Source: Candidatus Krumholzibacteriota bacterium (GTDB lineage Bacteria > Krumholzibacteriota > Krumholzibacteriia > Krumholzibacteriales > Krumholzibacteriaceae). From it: DNA of 64,000 nt. The notes under the pieces are model-generated. The model searched no databases, was not told the origin of the DNA, and worked only from the letters and a program-made list of their open reading frames with translations. A program made the position numbers and the translations under genes. The stretch is taken from NCBI GenBank assembly GCA_016933255.1, contig JAFGBF010000007.1, positions 1 to 64,000 of the forward strand, written 5' to 3'. Numbering within the stretch: position 1 is the stretch's first letter; the number at the start of each line of letters is the position of its first letter. This document shows, piece after piece, positions 45,069 through 52,500 of the stretch.

Positions 45069-45670
45069 CTCTGCTGATCGCCTCCCTTATCCTTTTCTGC
45101 GATGATCTCGGATCTGTTCTGCTTAAAAAACTCCAACCCCTTATGTGTCGCTTTCGTGATCGCTCTCGACGAAATAGTCGCTCCTGTGATAGGAACGAAG
45201 GTCCCTCCGTCCTTTGTGACCGCCCAGTTTTCCGGGTCGCCAAGGCTTTTGCCTCTGTATCTATCCTTGAAATCAGCTTCTGTGATCTTTGCTCCGAGCC
45301 CCGGCGTCTCAAGGTGTTTGAGTATCGCGATCCCCTGCACGACGCCATCGATATTGACGCCGACCATGAACCTGATATCACCCGAATATCCATCCGGGGC
45401 GACCACCTCGAAAGCTACTCCGACGATCCCTCCGTCTTTACGCCCGCGGTATATTTCGACCTCTTCCCCGTTTTCCATCTTGATCGTGACCATATCCTTA
45501 TCAGGTTCGTTATCAAACTCGGGAAGGATCGCCCGTACGGCGGCCATCTTTTCTTCAAGTTCAGCTTTTGCGATCGGCTCAGCTGTCTCCTGGTTTACAA
45601 AGGCCAGAACACCTGCGGAAATCGCCGCAATGACAGTCAGCACCATACAGAGCCTGAATATCTCTTTCAT
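45065..45670 (-). CDS. rnfG: Rnf complex subunit RnfG
   Basis: 201 residues: N-terminal helix (7-27) and periplasmic FMN-binding domain. The flavinylation motif is FVPITGATISSRAI (Thr of TGAT would carry FMN), with GLGAKITEADFKDRYRGK upstream. ApbE encoded next door would modify it. Overlaps rnfE and starts 28 bases after rnfD. Confidence 0.95.
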   Translation of the reverse strand: MKEIFRLCMVLTVIAAISAGVLAFVNQETAEPIAKAELEEKMAAVRAILPEFDNEPDKDMVTIKMENGEEVEIYRGRKDGGIVGVAFEVVAPDGYSGDIRFMVGVNIDGVVQGIAILKHLETPGLGAKITEADFKDRYRGKSLGDPENWAVTKDGGTFVPITGATISSRAITKATHKGLEFFKQNRSEIIAEKDKGGDQQR

Positions 45671-45698
45671 CTAGCAGACACCTCCATCGCCTGATCTT

Positions 45699-46757
45699 TC
45701 AGGCCGCCGCTTTCTCAGGTTTTACCGCCCCGAACACCTTCGGTTTCGTCCACCTGTCGATAAGAGGCGTGGCAGCATTCATTAACAATATCGCGAAACT
45801 CACACCCTCTGGATATCCTCCGAAGAGCCTAATAATTACTGTGATGATCCCGCAGCCGGCCCCGAACATAAGCATTCCGTTCTTTGTCACGGGGCTGGTG
45901 ACATAATCGGTAGCCATGAATATCGCTCCGAGGAAAAGTCCCCCGCTTATCACATGAAAAGTCGGATCAGCAAAACGCGTCGGATCGGCCAGGTGGAATA
46001 TGCCCGTCATGACCCAGACCGTCCCGATAAACGAGACCGGAATGTGCCAGCTTATCACCTTTTTAAAAATAAGGAAGAGTCCGCCTATGAGAAGGAGCAC
46101 AACCGATACCTCTCCAAGGCAGCCGGGACGGAACCCGAGAAGAAGACTGATGATCTCCTCTTTTCCGAAAGCCACATCGATGCGTCCGAGAGTGGCGAGG
46201 CTTTCTTTTGCCGCGGCGAGAGGGGTAGCTGTCGTGACCCCGTCGACCCCCCAGGGAGAACTTGTGACCCAGCGGGCAGTCATGTGCACCGGAAACGATA
46301 TCAGAAGAACGACACGCCCGATAAGAGCCGGGTTGAACGGATTATATCCAAGACCGCCGTAAAGCTGTTTCGCTATAACGATCGCGAAGAAGTTTCCTGC
46401 CACTATCAGCCACCATGGACTCGCCGACGGAAGGTTCAGGGCAAGAAGCAGTCCGGTAAGCACAGCGCTGAAATCAGTTATCCGCAGATCCTTTTTCATC
46501 AATTTCTGGGCAAGAAATTCGAATATTACGGCGGAACCGACCGATATGACGATTACTTTTGCCGCGTCGAGCCCGAAAAGATAGACAGAAAAAAGGCTTG
46601 CAGGGAGCAGCGCGTAGAGAACAAGCCGCATGACAGAACTGACCGTCCGGCCGTCATGCATATGCGGTGAAGAACTTACAAGAAACCTCGGCCCCGGGTC
46701 CTCTTTCTTTTTCTGACTGGGAACCTGAGGATCCCTGCCTTCGATATTCTCTTCCAA
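45699..46757 (-). CDS. rnfD: Rnf complex subunit RnfD
   Basis: 352 residues, as in E. coli. Membrane helices with KDLRITDFSAVLTGLLLALNLP and YNPFNPALIGRVVLLISFP, and a covalent-flavin site VTTATPLAA in which TTAT replaces the usual SGAT. The TTG start at 46757 has GGAGG six bases upstream; a longer frame to 46898 lies in rnfC and is rejected. Reads from rnfC with a 29-base gap. Confidence 0.94.
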   Translation of the reverse strand: MEENIEGRDPQVPSQKKKEDPGPRFLVSSSPHMHDGRTVSSVMRLVLYALLPASLFSVYLFGLDAAKVIVISVGSAVIFEFLAQKLMKKDLRITDFSAVLTGLLLALNLPSASPWWLIVAGNFFAIVIAKQLYGGLGYNPFNPALIGRVVLLISFPVHMTARWVTSSPWGVDGVTTATPLAAAKESLATLGRIDVAFGKEEIISLLLGFRPGCLGEVSVVLLLIGGLFLIFKKVISWHIPVSFIGTVWVMTGIFHLADPTRFADPTFHVISGGLFLGAIFMATDYVTSPVTKNGMLMFGAGCGIITVIIRLFGGYPEGVSFAILLMNAATPLIDRWTKPKVFGAVKPEKAAA

Positions 46758-46786
46758 AAAATACCTCCAGATACCAGCCGGGACTA

Positions 46787-48112
46787 TCAACCCGCCTTTT
46801 TGACCCTGTTCCTGATCTCGGCCTTTGCCCTTCGGAAATGATGGACCATCGGCCTTCTCGAAGGACACACATAAGCGCAGCATCCGCACTCTATGCAATC
46901 CATTACATTATAGCTTTCCGCATCTTCGAACCGCATCCGTTCGGTAAATATACTCAGATGAGAAGGATTAAGATTCATCGGGCAGACTTCCAGGCAGCGG
47001 CCGCACCTTATGCATGGGTCGCTGCAATACTGTCCTACCTCATCCCTGGTCAGCAGGACAAGTCCGCTCGTACCTTTTGTCATACCGGCCTCGAGGGAGT
47101 GCTGGGCGATCCCCATCATAGGCCCGCCGTTTATGATCTTCATCGTATCGGCATCCATACCCCCGCAGAACTCGATAAGATCGCTGAATTTCGTCCCCAC
47201 CCTCGCCATAATATTGCCGGGTTCACTGATACCTTTCCCCGTGACCGTTACGACTCTTTTGATAAGCGGCCGGTTATATCTCACCGCTTCACTCGCGGCA
47301 ACCGCGGTCCCTACGTTCTGCACGAGGACTCCCACATCCATCGGAAGCCCCCCGGCGGGGACCTTCCGCCTGCTCAAGGCATAGATCAGCTGTTTTTCCG
47401 CTCCCTGAGGATATATGACATCCATAGATGCGACGCTGAAACCGTCTTTTCCCTGAATCGCCCTCTCCATGACCTTGATGGCATCGGGCTTGTTTTTTTC
47501 TATCGCTATTATGACCTTCCCAACGCCTATCACCGAAGCGAAAAGGGACGCCCCGTCAACGACCTCGGCAGCCCTTTCCAGCATCACGCGGTGATCGGCG
47601 GTAAGATACGGCTCGCATTCTGCGCCGTTTATGATCAACAGGTCTATCTTCTTTTCCGGTGGAGGAGAAAGTTTGACATGCGTCGGAAAAGTCGCGCCAC
47701 CCATACCCACTACTCCCCCGTTATGGATAAGAGCCTTGATCTTTTCCCCGTCAAGATCAGCATTGCCGCGTTCGACATCGCACTCCGGCGCCCATTCGTC
47801 ACTGCCATCAGGTTTGATCACCGCTGCCAGCATATCGGAGCCGACCGGAGAGGGCCTCTTTTCTATCGAAACGACCTTTCCCGATGTGGGAGAATGGACG
47901 GGAGTAGAAACAAATCCCCCCGATTCCCCGATGACCTGCCCTTTTTTGACCTCATCGCCTTTTTTGACTATCGGTTTGGATGGAGCACCCAGATTCTGGG
48001 AAAAATAGACTACCAGTTCGTCAGGCAGCGGCATTTCTCTTATGCTCCTGCTGTTTGCCATCTTCTTGTTATAATCAGGATGTACGCCGCCGGAAAATCC
48101 TCGACTTCTCAT
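46787..48112 (-). CDS. rnfC: Rnf complex subunit RnfC
   Basis: 441 residues. RnfC bears NADH and FMN sites: GGATFPTHVKL, INGAECEPYLTADHRVML, GMDADTMKIINGGPMMG. Two [4Fe-4S] motifs, CIRCGRCLEVCP and CIECGCCAYVCP, are at the C-terminus; the long Ala/Lys tail of gammaproteobacteria is absent. ATG at 48112 overlaps the rnfB TGA (TGATG) with GGGAGG upstream. A longer frame to 48202 lies within rnfB. Confidence 0.95.
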   Translation of the reverse strand: MRSRGFSGGVHPDYNKKMANSRSIREMPLPDELVVYFSQNLGAPSKPIVKKGDEVKKGQVIGESGGFVSTPVHSPTSGKVVSIEKRPSPVGSDMLAAVIKPDGSDEWAPECDVERGNADLDGEKIKALIHNGGVVGMGGATFPTHVKLSPPPEKKIDLLIINGAECEPYLTADHRVMLERAAEVVDGASLFASVIGVGKVIIAIEKNKPDAIKVMERAIQGKDGFSVASMDVIYPQGAEKQLIYALSRRKVPAGGLPMDVGVLVQNVGTAVAASEAVRYNRPLIKRVVTVTGKGISEPGNIMARVGTKFSDLIEFCGGMDADTMKIINGGPMMGIAQHSLEAGMTKGTSGLVLLTRDEVGQYCSDPCIRCGRCLEVCPMNLNPSHLSIFTERMRFEDAESYNVMDCIECGCCAYVCPSRRPMVHHFRRAKAEIRNRVKKAG

Positions 48113-48954
48113 CACGCACCACCTCCCGCGGCTGTCTTTTCCTCGCAGCCGGATCTGGCATCGTCCCCCGGGTCTCTTACGACGATCGTATTCATAGGAC
48201 ATTCCTCAGCGACTTCGTACGGGATATCAAAATCATAATTGACTACGGCAAGAAAATCATCCATCACTATGCTGCCTTCAGGTGCCGACTTGACGCATTT
48301 CTGACAGGCGATACAGGCTGTTTTGCAGGCTTTTCTCGCGGCAGCTCCCTTGTCATGTGAAGAACAGAGTATGTGGAGCCGACGCTCGGCGGGCACCATC
48401 TTTATAATACCTTTTGGACAGGCGTCGACGCACTGTCCGCATCCCGTGCATTTGTCAGGTTCGACCTCGGCGAGTCCGCTCTCGAGCATCATGATCGCCC
48501 CGAACGGGCAGGCCTCGGCGCAGGTCCCCAGTCCCAGGCATCCGTACGAACAGGACTTGTCTCCGCCGAATATCAGGGCCGCGGAAGCGCAGTCATGTAT
48601 TCCGTTGTAGAAAAACCGCTTGCTGGCCACCTGGTCGTCACCCTTGCAGTTGACCAGCGCGACCATCCTTACCTGTCCGCCTTCAAAGGAGATACCCATT
48701 ATTTCCGAGATCGCTTTGCGGGTCTCCTCCCCTCCGACAGGGCAGTCCTCCACTTTTGCCTTTCCTTCGACTATAGCTTTTGCCAGCCCAGCGCATCCGG
48801 GATATCCGCATCCCCCGCAGTTTGCGCCGGGCAGAGCTTCTTCGACCAGTTCGATCCTCGGATCGGTCTCTACGGCAAATACACGGGCAGCGATCGCCAG
48901 CCCAAAACTGGCCAGAAGGGCGAGGACGGAAAGAGCGATAACAGCACTTAGCAT
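48112..48954 (-). CDS. rnfB: Rnf complex subunit RnfB
   Basis: 280 residues. One N-terminal helix (1-24), then the Cys46-x2-Cys49-x4-Cys54-x16-Cys71 cluster motif (NCGGCGYPGC), two ferredoxin-like motifs (CSYGCLGLGTCAEACP and CTGCGQCVDACP), a CKTACIACQKC block at 210-220 and a further Cys near 252. It accepts electrons from ferredoxin. Eighty-plus bases downstream of rnfA. Confidence 0.95.
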   Translation of the reverse strand: MLSAVIALSVLALLASFGLAIAARVFAVETDPRIELVEEALPGANCGGCGYPGCAGLAKAIVEGKAKVEDCPVGGEETRKAISEIMGISFEGGQVRMVALVNCKGDDQVASKRFFYNGIHDCASAALIFGGDKSCSYGCLGLGTCAEACPFGAIMMLESGLAEVEPDKCTGCGQCVDACPKGIIKMVPAERRLHILCSSHDKGAAARKACKTACIACQKCVKSAPEGSIVMDDFLAVVNYDFDIPYEVAEECPMNTIVVRDPGDDARSGCEEKTAAGGGA

Positions 48955-49036
48955 TTCAGGTTCTTCCTTCGTATTGATGATCTATCATCTGATCCGCAAG
49001 ATCCGGCTCCGCATCCTTGCGGAACCGCCAGGATAT

Positions 49037-49651
49037 CTATAATTTTACAAGCCCGGTAAACCCCATGAATGCAAGGGAAAGCAGGCCGGCTGTCACAAGT
49101 CCGATAGCAGTGCCGCGGAACGATCGAGGCGTATCGCAAAGGTCTATCCTCTCCCGCAAGCCGGAAAAGAGTATCATCGCCAGACCGAATCCAAGAGCGG
49201 CGCCTATTCCGAAGATCGTAGTCTCAAGAAGCGAATAATCCTTCTGTATATTGAGTACAGCTACTCCCAGCACCGCGCAGTTCGTGGTGATCAGGGGCAG
49301 AAAAATGCCGAGAGCCTGATAGAGTGCCGGGCTCAGTTTCTGCAGTACAAGTTCGACAAGCTGAACAAGGCTGGCGATAACAAGGATGAAGGTCACTGTC
49401 TTCAGATATGTGAGGTCTGCGCCTATCAGCACGAAATGGTCGACCGAATCAGCTGAGACGAGCACAAAGTGGTAAATCAGCCATGTCGCTACCGAGGCCA
49501 TCGTCATCACGAAAAGGACAGCTCCGCTCATTCCGAGAGCGGTCGACACCTTTTTTGAGACACCCATAAAGGGGCAGATCCCCAGAAACCTCTGAAGAAC
49601 GAAGTTGTTGACAAGGACGGCACTGATAATTATGAGTAGTAACTTTGGCAT
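49037..49651 (-). CDS. rnfA: Rnf complex subunit RnfA
   Basis: 204 residues, six helices, beginning [20 protein letters not shown] and [21 protein letters not shown], which identify RnfA (NqrE homologue). Conserved Cys in the FLGICPFMG helix would hold the membrane-embedded [2Fe-2S] cluster with RnfE. First gene of rnfABCDGE, the order seen in Proteobacteria (Clostridia use CDGEAB). Confidence 0.96.
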   Translation of the reverse strand: MPKLLLIIISAVLVNNFVLQRFLGICPFMGVSKKVSTALGMSGAVLFVMTMASVATWLIYHFVLVSADSVDHFVLIGADLTYLKTVTFILVIASLVQLVELVLQKLSPALYQALGIFLPLITTNCAVLGVAVLNIQKDYSLLETTIFGIGAALGFGLAMILFSGLRERIDLCDTPRSFRGTAIGLVTAGLLSLAFMGFTGLVKL

Positions 49652-49810
49652 TTGACACCTTCACTGCTATAGAAAAATCCCCGGCGAGGCACATTCCGGT
49701 GCCCTTAAAACATACGGCAGCAAAACGGCATCAAGGTAATACAGATGCAGGATTTAATCAAGTCTTTTTCTGAATGGCGGCGGATGTCATCTTCCATCGC
49801 TTCGGATATT

Positions 49811-49837
49811 AAAAGACCCGGCCTTACAGCCGGGTCT
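49811..49837 (-). terminator. Rho-independent terminator of the pilin operon
   Basis: Stem AGACCCGGC (49814-49822) with GCCGGGTCT (49829-49837), 6-base loop, then TTTT on the minus strand. 39 bases past the stop of the last PilX-like gene. Confidence 0.9.
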
Positions 49838-49875
49838 GGAATCATCTTTTCTCTTATCCCGGCCGGACAGCCGGA

Positions 49876-51141
49876 TCATCTTTCCTTCCATGAAAGCATG
49901 ATGACCGGCATCGTCGAAGCCAGGGCCTGGGAGATCGCTTCCTGACTGTACAGTACAGCCGCGTTTCCTGAGCTGAAGTTAAAATCCGATGTTCCTCTAA
50001 CGATCATGCTTCCGAGGATCCAGGGAGTTCCGCTGAACTTTACGTCCCCTTCAACATATATAAGCCCATAGTATGTAAAGCTTCCGGCAGCTTTCAGATC
50101 CCCGGTGACATAAAGCAGCCCCTCTCCGGTGAGGTTGGTGGCAATATTCGCGTTGCCTATGATATATGTGATCCCGTTCAGAGGGTTTGTAATGGCTACG
50201 TTATCCGCATCGGCCAGTATGCTGTTAAGTTCGGCATCAGATATGCCGAGCACCTCAGAGAGTGAATAGAAGGGATTCGTAGGAGAGTTATCGATAGGTG
50301 CCGGATACCCTGTTACATCAACGCTCCCCTGGGTCTTTACCTGGTTACCAGTAGACGTCACCCCGGGCAGGTTCCCGGATAAAAGGTGATAACCTTGACC
50401 TGTAGCGCCCGGCTTCGTGCCCGGAGGAATACTGATACTGTGGTTGTATCCGCAGAATCCACTGTTTCCTGTCAACCGTACGGCCCTGTCGACATAAAGG
50501 GCTCCGAGAGTTCGGGCTACCATAGTCTTCTTTACGACTTCCGCCTCCACCACTCTCCTGCCGCCTGCCGCCTGCCCCGTCACCGTTATTATCTCTACGG
50601 GGAACCCCGAAGTAAAATTCTCGGGAGGAAACCGCATAGGATCGAATCTGACGATCTCATCAGCATCACGGACCCCGTCGCTGTTTCGGTCGACCCATTT
50701 ATGCTCGATGGTGAGGACATCATCAGTTCCGCTCGAATTACTGTAGTGAAGATATTGGGAACTCGAACTCTGCAGCGTACCGGTCGAATAGACAGAACCG
50801 GCGCTCGCAGGAGCAGTCGCGGGCGAAGTCAGATAGATCCTCGCCTTCCAGTTAGGATCATACGGGCTGCTGTCTCCGATCGCGGCATTTCCGGTCCATC
50901 CGTCGACAGTGACGATCGAAGGGTTCGAAAGCGAAAGCCTGTGGATAGCCTCGTTCATCCCCGCCTCGGCTACGAAGAAAGCCTGCGCTGTCGTCCTCTG
51001 GTTCCCGGCTATCCTGAGATTCATCGTCGAGACCATTGCAAGCGTCCCGCCGATAACAGAGACGGCAAACAGGATGATCAGAGTTATCACCAGGATATTT
51101 CCTTTTTCTCCTAAAGGGAAACCCGTTTTATTTATATTCAT
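49876..51141 (-). CDS. PilX-like minor pilin/pilus assembly protein, copy 2
   Basis: 421 residues. N-terminal stretch LGEKGNILVITLIILFAVSV then AMVSTMNLRIAGNQRTTAQ and FFVAEAGMNEAIHRLS is the PilX N-domain: one membrane helix followed by the helix packed in the pilus core. The C-terminal part has beta-repeat segments (GLLYVTGDLKAAGSF, YVEGDVKFSGTPWILG) ending VIMLSWKER. Same length as its neighbour copy and nearly identical at both ends. The frame extends 12 codons upstream to 51177; ATG 51141 begins the family sequence. Probably a minor pilin or a surface-exposed pilus component. Confidence 0.8.
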   Translation of the reverse strand: MNINKTGFPLGEKGNILVITLIILFAVSVIGGTLAMVSTMNLRIAGNQRTTAQAFFVAEAGMNEAIHRLSLSNPSIVTVDGWTGNAAIGDSSPYDPNWKARIYLTSPATAPASAGSVYSTGTLQSSSSQYLHYSNSSGTDDVLTIEHKWVDRNSDGVRDADEIVRFDPMRFPPENFTSGFPVEIITVTGQAAGGRRVVEAEVVKKTMVARTLGALYVDRAVRLTGNSGFCGYNHSISIPPGTKPGATGQGYHLLSGNLPGVTSTGNQVKTQGSVDVTGYPAPIDNSPTNPFYSLSEVLGISDAELNSILADADNVAITNPLNGITYIIGNANIATNLTGEGLLYVTGDLKAAGSFTYYGLIYVEGDVKFSGTPWILGSMIVRGTSDFNFSSGNAAVLYSQEAISQALASTMPVIMLSWKER

Positions 51142-51204
51142 TACGCACCATTCTTTCCGGTTAAGGTCAAAAATCATCCCTGCCCGAAAAATGTTGCATA
51201 CAGA

Positions 51205-52470
51205 TCATCTTTCCTTCCAGGAAAGCATCATGACCGGCATAGCAGAAGATAAAGCCTGAGAGATCGCTTCCTGGCTGTACAGGATCGCAGCGTTTCCGGA
51301 ACTGAAGTTAAAGTCCGAAGTACCGCGGACGATCATGCTTCCAAGTATCCACGGCATACCCGTGAACATCACATCACCTTCGACATAGACCAGTCCCTTG
51401 AATTGAAAGCTTCCAGCCGCTTTCAAATCGCCGGTAATGTACAGAAGCCCTGTTCCAGTGAGCGCGCTGGAAGCTATATTCGCGTCACCATCGATATATG
51501 TGATCCCATCGAGGGGATCCACAATAGACGTGTTATCAGCGTTTGCTAGTATTCCATTCAGTTCGAGATCGGATATTCCAAGCGCCTCGGCAAGCGTATA
51601 AAAGGGATTCGTCGCCGAGTTATCGATAGGAACAGGATCCCCTTCTATGTTGACGCTCCCCATGGCATTCACCACATCTCCCGTAGCAGTCACACCGGGC
51701 AGGTTCCCGGTCGGAAGGTGATGGGCGAAGCAGGCATTCGGCACGGTACCCGGGGGGATATTGATATCGTGATTAAATCCGCAAAAATGAGACTGACCTG
51801 TAAGTTTCACGGCCTTGTCTACATAAAGAGCTCCAAGGGTGCGGCAGATCAGCATCCTCTTTACTACCTCAGCCTCCAGCACTCTTCTGCCTCCAGCCGA
51901 AGACCCTGTCACAGATATGATCTCGATCGGGAATCCCGACGTGAAATTCTCCGGCGGGATCATCATGGGATCATAAAGGACTATCTCATTTGCGTCACGG
52001 ACCGAGTCGCCGTTGCGGTCGATCCATTTATGTTCGATTGTGAGAAGATCATCTGTTCCGCTCGGATTGCTGTACCGAAGGTACGGAGAACTCGAACTCT
52101 GCAGCGTCCCGGTCGAATATACGGAACCTGCGCTGGCAGGAGCCGTTCCCGGTGATGTCAGGTATATCCTCGCCTGCCAGTTCGGATCGTACGGTTTGCT
52201 GTCTCCTATCGCGGCATTTCCCGTCCAGCCGTCGACAGTAACGATCGTCGGATCCGATATCGAAAGCCTGTGAATAGCCTCGTTTATCCCCGCCTCGGCG
52301 ACAAAGAGGGACTGTGCCGTTGTTCTCTCGTTTCCCGCTATCTTCAGGTTCATCGACGAGACCATTGCGAGCGTCCCGCCGATAACAGAGACGGCAAACA
52401 GGATAATCAGGGTTATCACCAGGATATTTCCTTTTTCTCCCAGCGGCAGTACTGTCTTATTATTATTCAT
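51205..52470 (-). CDS. PilX-like minor pilin/pilus assembly protein, copy 1
   Basis: 421 residues, paralogue of the next gene. N-terminal LPLGEKGNILVITLIILF and AMVSSMNLKIAGNERTTAQ, C-terminal MLSWKER. Middle region (about 225-290) differs most: CGFNHDINIPPGTVPNACFAHH here, against CGYNHSISIPPGTKPGATGQGY. Only the copy here has an extra Cys (NACFAHH). Lies 30 bases after the big prepilin gene ends. Expression as one operon with the other pilins is likely. Confidence 0.8.
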   Translation of the reverse strand: MNNNKTVLPLGEKGNILVITLIILFAVSVIGGTLAMVSSMNLKIAGNERTTAQSLFVAEAGINEAIHRLSISDPTIVTVDGWTGNAAIGDSKPYDPNWQARIYLTSPGTAPASAGSVYSTGTLQSSSSPYLRYSNPSGTDDLLTIEHKWIDRNGDSVRDANEIVLYDPMMIPPENFTSGFPIEIISVTGSSAGGRRVLEAEVVKRMLICRTLGALYVDKAVKLTGQSHFCGFNHDINIPPGTVPNACFAHHLPTGNLPGVTATGDVVNAMGSVNIEGDPVPIDNSATNPFYTLAEALGISDLELNGILANADNTSIVDPLDGITYIDGDANIASSALTGTGLLYITGDLKAAGSFQFKGLVYVEGDVMFTGMPWILGSMIVRGTSDFNFSSGNAAILYSQEAISQALSSAMPVMMLSWKER

Positions 52471-52500
52471 ATCGTACCATTCCTTCCGGTAGAAAGCCTT

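Larger units (their letters stand above)
49876..52490 (-). repeat. Tandem gene duplication (two 1266-bp PilX-like genes)
   Basis: Both genes have exactly 1266 bases. Their 5' ends, including about 20 bases of leader (CCGGAA-GAATGGT-CG), and their last 150 bases are nearly the same; the middles have diverged in sequence without length change. Indicates in-tandem duplication kept in frame, or gene conversion at the ends. Confidence 0.85.
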
